Shown piece after piece: positions 1 through 9,338 of a stretch of 64,000 nt of DNA; within the stretch, counting starts at the first letter, position 1, and each line of letters opens with the position of its first letter. The position numbers and the translations under genes were made by a program. The stretch spans positions 1 to 64,000 of the forward strand of contig JADJAH010000038.1 in NCBI GenBank assembly GCA_016704345.1, written 5' to 3'. Source of the DNA: Ignavibacteria bacterium (GTDB taxonomy: Bacteria > Bacteroidota > Ignavibacteria > Tepidaquicellales > Tepidaquicellaceae). The notes beneath the pieces are model-generated. The model was not told the origin of the DNA and ran no database searches. It saw only the letters and a list, made by a program, of their open reading frames with translations.

Positions 1-239
1 GGACTTTGCAAATTGTAGATTCTAGGATACGCTTTTTCAATTTCTGCAGGAAAATGCTTCAAGTTTGTAACTCTTTGGTGATCCACCTTGAACATATTTC
101 CTGATAAGGATTCATCCTGATGTACCACTAGGTAGTTTCAATTCATCTCGAGTCTTCGTTCTTCGGGTATCGCCTACTTCTGTTCTCAAGTAATTTCCAT
201 GATTACTTGATTCTCATCTTTCAGTTCTCTCCTCCCATT

Positions 240-1340
240 CTGGTTTGAATAAGATCTCCTCGATGACGTGTAGGATTTTAAATACTGCCTCATCAGCCAT
301 CTTCTTTATAAAGTTCAAGAATGGCCTCACATTACCCGGGCCAGTCAAAATCGCCAATGAGCTCGAGGCACCTTCTTCACAATGTATGCAATTTTGGATT
401 AAATACTTTTTCTTCTTGAATCTTCTTACTAAAATGTTCTGTCAGATAGATTATGTCATCTTTGCCTCTTTCTGAGAGAAGGCACCTGACCGTGCGAAAT
501 TCAGAAATTTTGAAATACAAATCGCGTCGAAAGTTAATAGCATTTTCAATATCCCCGTTGTTTGTCGCCGAGATTAGCTCTGTAAAAATCTGATACTTTG
601 GGTATTCGTTTCACCAATCGGATACTTACCCCCGGACTCTGGCGGCCCGGAGAAGTTTAGGGCTGTATCTCTCGATGGCAGATCTCCAATCTCATCCAGA
701 AAGAGTGTCCCCATTGACTTCATGCCAAGAATCCCTTTCTTATTTTTTTTGCTCCTGCAAAAGCCCCTTCTACTATGTCCGAACAGATGGCTCTTAATCA
801 TCTCCTTTGAGTAGGCCTGGGCAATTTACTGCTTCCAACAAGTGTCCTTGTTTCTTACCTGTGTTCTTCATTTATTGCATTCAGTGAATAGTTCCCTTCC
901 CGTGCCCTTGCCACTCAAGTATTGCAACATTTCCTTGGCAATCAGCATAGCACCTCGCTTTCCAACACACCGATCCTGAAATCGTGATCACCTGTAACAA
1001 TGTTTTCAAATGTCTCTTGAAATGTTAAGAATCTCATACTTATAATTACTTGATTCCTCAAGGATTCCATTTACTTAGACTGGAATGGATACTTTATGCA
1101 TGTGACGTAAATTCCCTTTGGGAATTCGCTTCGGCATTGATCGTGATACAATTAATTAACTCCTCCTCGTCAAGTTTTTCGTCATAAAACCGGTTACAGA
1201 CTAATTCCCAACTATTCTCGAACCTAATCCCTTTCTGAGCTTTTTTTTGATTGAAATTAAATTTGCTACCTTAACTTTGCTCTTCAAAATCATCTTTTCC
1301 ATATAGGACGTATCTGCAGGAATCAACATTCAATCTGTCA
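240..1340 (-). pseudogene. Decayed sigma-54-dependent AAA+ transcriptional activator
   Basis: Read on the minus strand, pieces of an NtrC-type sigma-54 interaction domain appear in order but in several reading frames: NCPGL then SHLFGH near 775-820, the sigma-54-contacting loop as EGAFAGA (750-770, normally GAFTGA), the Walker B segment GTLFLDEIGDLP near 676-711, then ISATNN and FRRDLYFKISEF, and finally WPGNVR near 325-345. A roughly 50-residue open stretch upstream (about 1090-1250, containing FENSWELVCNRF) may be part of the N-terminal sensor region, which I cannot identify. Multiple indels and stops make this a pseudogene. Such activators hydrolyse ATP to open sigma-54 promoters and often sit divergent to their target; a sigma-54-like site lies at 1832-1847. 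RtcR is one possible relative, but nothing here proves it. Confidence 0.75.
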
Positions 1341-1831
1341 CGTCTTGTTATGCCACAGTGAAAGAACATTGTAAGCTCTCCGGTCTCGGATTGACGGGAC
1401 TACAGACCTCGTGCCGGAACTCAGTCCGTTTCTTCAAAGAATGAATGACACGGGATTTCTGATTCTTCATCAGGGGACTGTATAAATCTGAAATATAAGA
1501 ATTTAGTGATCTAGCCGTTTCTCCCAACAATGTATGATTGCTCAATAACCTGACGAATCGTCTGATGTCATAGGTATAAGCCTGTCTCAACCAAGGCTGT
1601 CAAACTTAATCGAAGAACATTCTGATGCTAACTTCCTCGAGTGTCTTGAGGAGCATACTGTTATCTAAGCCTCCTTCAGTACTGACTGTAACCAAACCTT
1701 GACATTCTTAAATCGTGTAATAAGATGTTTCCATTTATGTCTTTTTTCTTAATAATCGAAATAAAAACTGCATAAACCACTAATAATTGATTCATGAAAT
1801 GCCAATTTTGAGCTAAATGCGTTTTTTGTTG
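1341..1831. other. Unassigned sequence upstream of the decayed activator
   Basis: No convincing gene is visible. A minus-strand open stretch of about 80 codons (1348-1590) resembles nothing I recognise. It may be debris from the N-terminal domain of the decayed activator. The part from about 1740 to 1830 is AT-rich and could be the divergent promoter region. Confidence 0.3.
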
Positions 1832-1847
1832 TGGTACAGTAATTGAA
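1832..1847 (+). promoter_or_regulatory. Candidate sigma-54 (-24/-12) promoter
   Basis: The sequence TGGTACAGTAATTGAA matches the sigma-54 layout: GG at 1833-1834 and the TTG core ending in G at 1845, exactly 12 bp apart. The usual TTGC is TTGA here, so the match is imperfect. It points away from the remains of a sigma-54 activator on the other strand, the usual arrangement for such a regulator and its target. Confidence 0.4.
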
Positions 1848-1859
1848 TTATAGGATTTG

Positions 1860-2044
1860 CTAGATTAAAAAATTATGAAATAAAAAGAAACGGCGCAGGA
1901 TTTCCGCCACGGGAGACCGAAAGAGGCCCCAAAAACAGAAAGGGCAATTGCTTGATCCCGACGCGGATCAGGCCTGATCAAAGTTAAAGAAAATCAAATA
2001 CCGAGGGGCTTTCAGCCTCTTCGGGATAAAAAAAAAAAAAAAAA
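1860..2044 (+). other. Structured non-coding segment with poly(A) tract
   Basis: This segment has no useful reading frame but folds well locally. It contains the perfect 14-bp palindrome GATCAGGCCTGATC (1966-1979), the alternative stem TGATCC/GGATCA (1953-1970), and a roughly 10-bp stem CCGAGGGGCT / AGCCTCTTCGG (2001-2024) with a 3-nt loop and one bulge. A run of 17 A residues follows (2028-2044). The A run rules out a normal rho-independent terminator on the plus strand. It lies just downstream of the sigma-54-like site, so a small RNA or leader is possible but unproven. Confidence 0.3.
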
Positions 2045-3663
2045 CAAACAATTCCCAAACATAAAACCATATTTGACATGGAAAACAGAAAGAAAAAGGA
2101 TAGAAGAGAATCTATCCGAAGGAGCCCCGAAAAACACACCACAAGGGATTCTGACTCAAAATCCAAAAAAGATTGAGCCTGCAACTCAGCTCGATGGCAA
2201 TGTACGAGCACCCCCGGAGTTAACAAACAACATGGACAAATTAAGAAGAATCATGAGGAAATTAATAAGATTTACTCCTCCAGATCCCCTCGGGAGATCC
2301 AAAACTTCAGGAAGTTGAATTAACTCCCGAAATGTTCAATTCCTCAATTTGACAGAAATCCGTGCGGAAGAACTCTGAGCGATAGAGTTCGGGTTAACTG
2401 TCGTCATACATGCGATGTTCCCGAACACAAGATGAGGACTCAACTTAAGATCACCTAAGAGAAGAATAGAATCAATTATCCCTGGAAACGTTTTCTTTCC
2501 ATTAAGCTAAGAGAAAGAGTATCTTGATTATTCAACTACAGCAGAAGGGAAACCTCTGATATAGTCCGATTCTGTTGTCTTACTGCTCCCGATGGAAAAA
2601 GGTACGCCAAGAAAGGTACCATATTTTCCTCAAGGGTGATTCCTGAATATCTGGGAGAATGCGGTTTATGCTACTTGCCCACCCAAAGGCAAAAACAGTT
2701 CTTCAGAGGCAGTGTGGGGGACGTCAATGGTTACCTTCATACAACAAAGAGTGAAGGCAGTCGCAAAACTTTTAACAAACCTGACCTCGGTTAATTTGCT
2801 CCCCGGCCTTGGTCAGTTCCCCGAAGGGGATTTTAAAATAACAGAGGGAGTAAACATAAAATAATAACAATGATTCAGATTAAAAACGTGCTTCACATTA
2901 AAGAATTCAACTGCCGAGGCGAAATGCCATCAAGATGATGGCAGACCAGTTATCAAGAGTCAGTTACATGAAGAAGCCAATGATATTGTATCTCGAGGGT
3001 ACTCAAGAAGGAATAGACCTCGGTTACTTTGATCCTTTGGGGCAGATTGAGCCAAGGAAATTTCTGTAGGCGAGAAACCCGAGTCAAACGTTGATATAAT
3101 AACAGTTTCTTCCGGGACCCTCGACTTTGTAGGCACCTGTCTGGCAAATGTTAGGCACCAGTAAGAGATATGCCACAAAAAGATGCCAAATTTAATCTCA
3201 ATCCGGAAAACAAACTTGTAACAGGTAATTCCCAAACACCAATCCTGCAATGACTATGACCAGGCAAAGATACTGGCAAAAACTTTGGTAGGATGGGAAC
3301 ACAAGTAAAGCATTGCACTTGCCGCCGGCGGCGAATTCGGCGTCAAGAAAGCTATCAGTTTAGGAATAATTGACAGCGTGATAAACTTAAGTGAAATTTC
3401 CGAGGACAAAGATTGCACGGAAGATTTTGAAGACATCTATGGATTCAGTTTCTGGTGGTAAAGAAACAGACAAAGAATAATGATGAGACATGCCATTCCC
3501 ATATGAGAGACGCCAAAGCTAATTCAATCGCAAAGTCATTGCTTTGAAATGTAAGACGAAGAGTCCGAGGGCGCCGCCTATCTTCTTGTAAGCAACATTG
3601 CCCTCAAAGGCAATACGGAAGTTCACTGTAAAAAGAAAAATAATTCAAAAATTTTTAGTAAAA
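2045..3663 (+). other. Decayed coding debris, no intact gene
   Basis: Plus-strand fragments look like former coding sequence, but every frame is interrupted within 20-80 codons. A short Lys/Arg-rich frame starts at 2079 (MENRKKKDRRES, 32 codons). A fragment at about 3320-3470 reads ALAAGGEFGVKKAISLGIID, with an adjoining piece YDQAKILAKTLVGWE at about 3255-3300 in a different frame. I do not recognise any family with confidence. The density of indels matches the flanking pseudogenes and suggests one degenerating island. Confidence 0.4.
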
Positions 3664-4104
3664 ATGGAAAAAAAAGAAAGAAGGGTAATACAATTGCCCA
3701 AAATCGATTCAAATTCAGCTGAAGAAATTCTCAGCTATATTGATGAGGAAAAAAGGAAGGATCAGCCAGCAATACTTGAGATTATTCTGGAAGACACAAC
3801 TGGTGATTTAGAAAGCGCACTCCGGATAATACAGGCAATTCACGAAGCTGAAAACATCGACGCTGAAACGAAATCAAAAGGTAAATTAGGAAGAGCTGGT
3901 ACTTTGGTAGCCGCTTCTGGAAAGCCGGGATTCAGAAGTGCCGACAGAGGAGCGACTTTTGAATTGCTATCCGGTTCATTATACCCAAGTGATGTTGACG
4001 CTACTACTCTTCGAGAAGAAGATGAACTCTTCTTGAAATACTTCCTAAACTCACAGGAAAAAGGAAAGCTGTGTTCGATATTATTACGAAGCAGAAGATT
4101 GTAA
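3664..4104 (+). CDS. ClpP-like (Clp/crotonase-fold) protein with degenerate active site
   Basis: A 146-residue protein whose middle resembles ClpP-type proteases: an ILEIILEDTTGD strand-turn, the helix ALRIIQAIHEAENI, then GKLGRAGTLVAASGKPGFR. That last block matches the ClpP nucleophile loop and following glycine segment. In ClpP the serine sits in GxAS; here the equivalent residue appears to be Thr in GRAGTL, and no ClpP-like catalytic His motif (IHQP) follows. The protein is shorter than ClpP (about 195 residues) and lies among pseudogenes, so it may be catalytically dead or truncated. I chose the ATG at 3664 over an upstream TTG at 3598. The next recognisable gene is the GHKL ATPase at 4253. 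Confidence 0.45.
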   Translation: MEKKERRVIQLPKIDSNSAEEILSYIDEEKRKDQPAILEIILEDTTGDLESALRIIQAIHEAENIDAETKSKGKLGRAGTLVAASGKPGFRSADRGATFELLSGSLYPSDVDATTLREEDELFLKYFLNSQEKGKLCSILLRSRRL

Positions 4105-4252
4105 ATTGTTCCGGTGCAATAAAACCTTGGGATTATCGATTCAAGACCGCAATTTGTAAATAAATATTTGCAAAAGGCACGAAAGGAGATAAAAAAGCAG
4201 CCGACAGCAGTCGGTAACATGGGTTACGGCTTAAACGCAGCCCTCAAATATC

Positions 4253-5603
4253 ATGAAGAGAACAACACTAAATATAAGAATCGACAGCGCAGGAATAATT
4301 CAGCAGTCCCGCATTTACACTGACCCCAACAGGATCATAGCGGAATTCGTTGACAATTCCATTGATGCCGCTGAGGATTGTTACAATGGTGTTGTATATC
4401 GCTCTGATATTGAAGTGATGGTAAGGAAGCATCAGGATAGAAAGATCAGCATCACTGACAATGCATCTGGGATGCTGATCTCTCCTGATCAGCCATATAC
4501 GATCTTCAGATCCTCAAAAAGAAATGACCCTAAGACAAACGGAATGTTCGGATTTGGAATGTTCTCATTCATGTCAATTTGCAAGAGTCTTGAAATTGAA
4601 ACCTGGCACAGAGAATTAATGACACATAGCAAGCTTGTTTTTACATCCGACATATTCGGTGAGGGTTCAAATACTGAACCGTCAGTCGAACTTGCTACTG
4701 AAAAATTTGAAGATAAGGCCTTGGGAGGAACAATTGTGACACTATACGATTTTTTCGAAGAACAATTTGAAGACATTTCAATTGCAACTCTGAAAAAGCA
4801 CATTGAGAGACATTTCGAACTAATTCTTCAAAGGTCCGGCATTTCCATAACTCTCAAAGATGAAGCGGATTGTGTTCATTCGTGTAATCCTTTCAACTAC
4901 AATGCCTTTTGCAGAAATCATTATAAGAGAACAATTCACACACTTCACAAGACACATTCCAAAAGACAAAAGTCTGTTAAGGATATCGATGTCTCAACTT
5001 CTCCGGTGAAGCAAAGATAAGTGAAGCATTGAAAGAATTAGAATATGAAGAAAATGCTAAAGGAAGATCTTGCGGAAGTTTTCGGGGAAAGAGGATCTTC
5101 ACGATAAAAGGTCCAAGTTCAGAAGCGAGTTCAGACCAATGGTCCCGTTACCCGAGAAGCGGACTTGATACAATCGGATCAGGTCTTAACGGGACCCCTA
5201 GTCTGTTTTTGAAACGAAACAAAGCTTAGAAATAGCGATAAAGAGCAATACAAAGCAGGATGAGCCAGGGACTGCTCAATTAGAAGTAAGAATAGATACA
5301 GTGAACATGCCGCATACAGACCTGAACGGTATACAGCTCAGGTCTGTGATGAGCGGCAACACAGTTCACATTTTTAGAAAGCATGAGGATTTTCAGACGC
5401 GCGTGAAATCCTCACCCAAAGGACATGAAGAGGTAAACCAAAGACTTATAAACTACATTGCCATGGAAGTTTCCATGCATTACTTAAACAGAAAAACAAA
5501 TCACATTGCAGATGACAGCAATGAGAACAGAAGCAGAAACTTTGTTACAACTGTTTTAAGGCTGGAGGAAAAGCTCAAATCCCTTGATGGGACGAAGATA
5601 TGA
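4253..5603 (+). pseudogene. Frameshifted GHKL-type ATPase (MORC/Hsp90-like ATP-binding fold)
   Basis: The first 255 codons (4253-5020) carry all Bergerat-fold ATP-binding motifs: EFVDNSIDA (Mg/ATP N-box), ITDNASGM (G1 box) and KTNGMFGFGMFSFM (G2 lid). The protein then continues in another frame (about 5003-5229, GEAKISEALKELEYEENAKG) and in a third (5301-5603, HIFRKHEDFQ through RLINYIAMEVSMHYLN). These read as the C-terminal parts of one protein of about 450 residues broken by at least two indels. GHKL ATPases of this kind act as ATP-driven clamps, and some sit in phage-defence or modification loci. Function is not assignable here. It follows the ClpP-like gene by about 150 bp. Confidence 0.65.
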
Positions 5604-5640
5604 TCAAACTCAATCATCAAATAAAGGTATAATATACATA

Positions 5641-5772
5641 ATGAATAACATAATGAATCAAAACCAAAAAAGTATCGAAGTGGAAAATCAAAAAGACAAA
5701 AAGAAATCAAGCAGGGGACCCGTTCGAAATATCGAAGAAAGAATTGAAAGAATTATCAAAAGACATTCATAA
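5641..5772 (+). CDS. Small basic hypothetical protein preceding the recombinase
   Basis: A 43-residue Lys/Arg-rich protein (ATG at 5641) that ends two bases before the recombinase start, which suggests translational coupling. Its C-terminal half (GPVRNIEERIERIIKRHS) is predicted to be helical. It has no recognisable family. An excisionase-like or DNA-binding helper role would fit its position beside an integrase, but this is inference from context only. Confidence 0.4.
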   Translation: MNNIMNQNQKSIEVENQKDKKKSSRGPVRNIEERIERIIKRHS

Positions 5773-5774
5773 AT

Positions 5775-6823
5775 ATGGCATCTGTATTTAAAAAAAGAGG
5801 GTCTTATCACATTGCGTTCTTTGTTCATGGTAAACGCAAATATCTGAACACTAAACTGAAGGACACAAAAGAAAACCGAAGCAAGGCCAACAAGATGAAA
5901 GCTGACATTGAACGTGAGATCGAAAGCATTGGAAAGTCAACTGAAATAAATTTCGTGAACCTTGTTTCTGCTGACAGAAATATTACACTAAAAGAAGCAG
6001 AAGAGATTTGCTTAAAGGAAAGATTTCTTGGAAAGTCAAAATCACATCAAGATACTTTTAAAAATGCAATGCATCACTTGTATGTTGCTGTTCCTCAGGA
6101 AACCCCAATTGCAGAAGTTGGAACCTCTCAGATTGCAGACTTTATACATCGCTTGTCCGGAAAAGTAGCGAATGCTTCGGTTCATACAAACATTCGTTAT
6201 GTTAAGATACTCTTTAATTTCCTGGTTGAAGAAGATTATCTTTTTAAATCTCCGTTCAAGAGAAAGCTTATTCCAAAGACAGTAAGAAAGTCAATAAAGA
6301 TATTTCAGGATGAAGACCTGGAAGAAATTTTGGCTGAAGCAAAAAACGTGATTTAAGGTATTACAACTGTCTGATGCTTTTACTCCTGACCGGATTGAGA
6401 CCTGTCGATTTGCTTGCTCTGAAAATTCGGGATTTCGACATTGAGAAAAAAAGGATTCTGGTCAGTATATCTAAGACCAGCAAGGACTTTAGTTTCCCAA
6501 TATTTGATGAGCTACACAGTTTTCTGACGGAAAATATGGCTGAGGAATTCAAACGTAATAAAGATGAACTTTTGTTTACGGAATTTAACGTTGAGATTTT
6601 GGGTAAACGCTTCAGAAGAATACTGAAGCATCTTGAAGTAAGCAAAGATCTCGGCTATAATCTGAAAACATTCAGGAAAACATTTGCAACCAGAATGGCT
6701 GCCAAAGGTATGGCTCTGCTTGAAATTAAGGAGTTACTTGCTCATGATTCCACTCGAACAACTGAGAAATTCTATGCAGATGTGATAACGGATAATCTGA
6801 GAAAAAAGATCAACAACCTATAG
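5775..6823 (+). CDS. Tyrosine recombinase/integrase with internal -1 frameshift
   Basis: The first frame (5775-6356) encodes the N-terminal SAM-like DNA-binding region and ends at a TAA. The catalytic part follows in the -1 frame to 6823. Read across a shift at 6341-6347 it gives one protein of about 349 residues, normal for a phage-type integrase, with the smooth join EEILAEAKKRDLRYYNCLM. Catalytic elements: Arg in TGLRPVDLL, a Lys region in SKTSKDFSF, LKTFRKTFATRM (box II with Lys where HxxR is usual), AHDS, and the Tyr nucleophile in EKFYADV. The junction is the heptamer A AAA AAC in the zero frame, a classic -1 slippery site. So this is either programmed frameshifting or a one-base loss in the A run. 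The gene marks the right side of the decayed island. Confidence 0.75.
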
Positions 6824-6837
6824 GCTCCGCAAGAACT

Positions 6838-6868
6838 GTTGCCAAAAGTGTTGCCAAAAGTGTTGCCA
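6838..6868. repeat. Tandem GTTGCCAAAAGT repeats after the recombinase
   Basis: Two perfect 12-bp copies of GTTGCCAAAAGT (6838-6861) plus a partial third (GTTGCCA, 6862-6868) lie directly after the recombinase stop. They could be recombinase arm-type binding sites or part of an attachment region. They could also be a former extension of the recombinase C-terminus. Confidence 0.5.
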
Positions 6869-6890
6869 CACTTTTTCCGATGAAAAAATT

Positions 6891-6926
6891 AAGCCCTCAA
6901 GTTTGTATGCTTGAGGGCTTTTCTTT
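6891..6926 (+). terminator. Rho-independent terminator, probably bidirectional
   Basis: A perfect 11-bp stem, AAGCCCTCAAG (6891-6901) with CTTGAGGGCTT (6910-6920), has an 8-nt loop and TTCTTT after it. Read on the other strand it is followed by AATTTTTTC. It sits between the converging recombinase and ATP-grasp genes and probably ends both transcripts. Confidence 0.8.
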
Positions 6927-8184
6927 ATCGAAAGCAACAAATCTTTATACGAAATTTGTTGAAAATCCAGAAATTGTGAATTGCTCGAACTATCAGTAAA
7001 ATATAGTAGTTATGATACGCTATACTCGATCCTACCCAGCTCTGATTCTTGTTGAAGTCTACTCCCATCATCTTGCCTTTGCTTAACCTCACGAGATTGT
7101 TCAGAAGCAACGGCTTGTCATCCCATGCGTACAATAGCCGAATCTCTGCCTTAGCAGGTATGTCCGGCGTTTCTATTATTGGCTCGTAAACAACTTTCTT
7201 TTGCAGTATGTAATTCTCCCTGTCCTTTATGGAATCAAGAACCTTTCGGTCAATGTCAAACATCACACCAACTCCTGCAAAAGAGAATAGCGGCTTCAAG
7301 ACATAGTTTTCAAGATCATCAGGAAATTTTTCAAAGTCGCTCAAAAATCGTGTCTCCGGAACATACTTGCTCTTGTAAAACGGCATCGAATATTTGCTCA
7401 ACCTGTAAAACCAATTCGGATGCGCGATCCACTTCACATCAAGATCATCCTGAAAACTGAAATTATATTTTACATCCTTCCTTCTCTCAAGCTCGTCGTT
7501 TATGACACGGTTGTATATTCTGTCAATTGGAATTTCTTTGCCGTCTCTTTTATAGAAAAGTTTTCTTCCTCTCTTAATTACTTCCGTAATACAAACCGGC
7601 TTAACTCCTATATATTTTTCTGTTGCCAGAAAATCTATGTATGTCTTTTGCTTCTCGGGCTCAATGTCCATCAGAATCACATTCTCGGGATCAGTATCGC
7701 CCACAATTGCCTTTCTCACTTCTTCCACATATTCTTCATGATCCTTTACATAAAAATAACTCTTGCCTCTCTCGGGTATGAAAAAGAATTTTCTCATTGC
7801 CTCGTTCAACAATTCCTGATAACAGTACAGCGAAGCAAATCCCTGAAGTTCAATCAACTGAGGATGAAGCTTTCCGTCTTCTCCTTTACAGATTGCGAAA
7901 TCAATTGATAACAAAGACGGATGCGGTTCTTCATTAGGAGTCTCCAGTCCCGGAGGAATTGCATTTCTTGTGAAGTCGTGAAACTCCTTTGTGGAAATTG
8001 CCGAAGTAAGTTCATCAGATGCGGAAATGATCTCTGTCAATAAGTGATCCGGCAAAAAGATCGGAGTCTCGGCGATCCTGAATTCTATCTTGTGTCCGCA
8101 GAGACCGTCGAGATATTTTATGAATTTCTCATAAGTCTCCTCGCTGAATTCGGAATTATACTTTTCCCTGTATTCTCTTATCAT
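6925..8184 (-). CDS. ATP-grasp family protein (last gene of the amidoligase cluster)
   Basis: A 419-residue protein. The central and C-terminal parts look like an ATP-grasp ligase: NYVLKPLFSFAGVGV (phosphate-binding loop region), YILQKKVVYEP, and AEIRLLYAW followed by an acidic/Asn segment. The N-terminal half has LLSIDFAICKGEDG and PQLIELQGFASLYC, typical of a Bacteroidota-type ATP-grasp family of unknown substrate. ATP-grasp enzymes join a carboxylate to an amine through an acyl-phosphate. It lies 110 bp downstream of the M29-type peptidase and is the last of four genes on this strand. The final 20 or so residues (after SSIAYH) come from AT-rich DNA that reaches the terminator. They look like a non-native tail, perhaps created when the neighbouring island integrated. 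Confidence 0.65.
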   Translation of the reverse strand: MIREYREKYNSEFSEETYEKFIKYLDGLCGHKIEFRIAETPIFLPDHLLTEIISASDELTSAISTKEFHDFTRNAIPPGLETPNEEPHPSLLSIDFAICKGEDGKLHPQLIELQGFASLYCYQELLNEAMRKFFFIPERGKSYFYVKDHEEYVEEVRKAIVGDTDPENVILMDIEPEKQKTYIDFLATEKYIGVKPVCITEVIKRGRKLFYKRDGKEIPIDRIYNRVINDELERRKDVKYNFSFQDDLDVKWIAHPNWFYRLSKYSMPFYKSKYVPETRFLSDFEKFPDDLENYVLKPLFSFAGVGVMFDIDRKVLDSIKDRENYILQKKVVYEPIIETPDIPAKAEIRLLYAWDDKPLLLNNLVRLSKGKMMGVDFNKNQSWVGSSIAYHNYYILLIVRAIHNFWIFNKFRIKICCFR

Positions 8185-8294
8185 GAAAGGAAAGTGGTTT
8201 TTTAAATTGCCTTCTGAAAAAATGTATCATTAAAAAATCCCTAACGGTTTCACGGAAAGGGATTTGTAAAACAAGAGTTGCATGAATGTAGAAA

Positions 8295-9317
8295 TCAGAT
8301 CAGAAACCTGCCGTTCTCCATTACCTTCTCGTCTTCAAGCCATATATCGAAATCAATTCCTACGCAATCTATATGTGTTGTCGAAACCCAGTTCGCGCCG
8401 GTGTGTTCAGAGTACGGATGTCCGAATGCCATGTGAATGCTCGGCAGTTTTTCATCCTGAAGTATATGTCCGATGACACCGTTAAGTGCAATGTTAGTGC
8501 CGATGGCAAATTCGCCGACCCTGTTGCTGTTCTCATCGATCATTGTATATTTCGTCATGTCCTCCACGAGGTAAGAATTACTGGAGTCCATGGATTTAAT
8601 TCTTGAATCCTCAATGTCTATATAAAGCGGGGAATCCTTCAGGTCACCGTATTTCTGACAGAGATAATCACCGACCACGCCGTCAACTACAAACATTCCC
8701 TGCACATTTTTTGGTGAAGTAAAAATTTCTCCGCCGGGAAGATTTCCCCATTTATCAACAGAGATGATTCCGCTTGTCTTGAGCCAATTCAGATTCGGTG
8801 AAAATTCGGCAACGATATCTGTTCCGCCTTTTGACTTTGCTCTTATGTATCTCGCTTTCCTGGCTTTGGTAATGAGCTTCTGGCTGAGTTCGTCAACTTT
8901 CAAAAAGTCTGCCCTCATGCCTTCTTTCATGATCTGTTTGTTGATGTTGACCATGTGTCCATGGCGTATCTTGTGAGCATTGACAACCGAAGTCATCTGT
9001 ATCCTCATACTGAGTTCACCCGTTTGTGCAAGAGCACAAAAGATACTGACCTGAGATTTGGCAAGGTCATCTAGTATTTGCTGAGGCATATTGGATGTCG
9101 GTCTTGAAGCGTAATCTTCGATAACCATTAAGCTGTAATCAGATCCGACTTTCTTTATTTCATGAACGAGCGAACAAGCGATCTCAAGTGAATCGTTGTC
9201 AGTTATTACTGTAATTCTTTCTTCGGGTTTGAGTCGCAGACAGACATTGATGGCATTATAAGCGCCCTCTATAAGGTCCTCTTCAAAATCAACTTCCGAT
9301 ATGAACGAGTTTTTCAT
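8295..9317 (-). CDS. M29-type (AmpS/PepS-like) metallo-aminopeptidase
   Basis: A 340-residue cytosolic protein matching the thermophilic aminopeptidase family. The C-terminal half holds the dimetal ligands: GEFAIGTNIALNG (Glu), DEKLPSIHMAFG (Glu, His), YSEHTGANW (His) and THIDC (His, Asp). M29 enzymes remove N-terminal residues from short peptides using two metal ions. The gene lies 21 bp after the YbdK-like ligase and 110 bp before the second ATP-grasp gene. A housekeeping peptidase would not normally sit between two ligases, so the context suggests it trims or recycles the product of this cluster. Confidence 0.8.
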   Translation of the reverse strand: MKNSFISEVDFEEDLIEGAYNAINVCLRLKPEERITVITDNDSLEIACSLVHEIKKVGSDYSLMVIEDYASRPTSNMPQQILDDLAKSQVSIFCALAQTGELSMRIQMTSVVNAHKIRHGHMVNINKQIMKEGMRADFLKVDELSQKLITKARKARYIRAKSKGGTDIVAEFSPNLNWLKTSGIISVDKWGNLPGGEIFTSPKNVQGMFVVDGVVGDYLCQKYGDLKDSPLYIDIEDSRIKSMDSSNSYLVEDMTKYTMIDENSNRVGEFAIGTNIALNGVIGHILQDEKLPSIHMAFGHPYSEHTGANWVSTTHIDCVGIDFDIWLEDEKVMENGRFLI

Positions 9318-9338
9318 TTAACTTCTGTAAATTAAATT

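Noticed and set aside
1..239. Possible tRNA or gene start at the left edge
   Set aside because: No cloverleaf, T-loop (GGTTCRANNCC) or sustained reading frame could be found.
2001..2044. Hairpin plus A run as a terminator
   Set aside because: A terminator on the plus strand needs a T run after the hairpin; here the run is A. On the minus strand the T run precedes the hairpin.
6838..6868. CRISPR-like short repeats
   Set aside because: Units are 12 bp, directly adjacent and only two and a half copies, with no spacers.
7179..7908. Plus-strand open frames inside the ATP-grasp gene
   Set aside because: They lie fully inside a well-supported minus-strand gene and encode low-complexity Ser/Cys/His-rich sequence with no recognisable motif.
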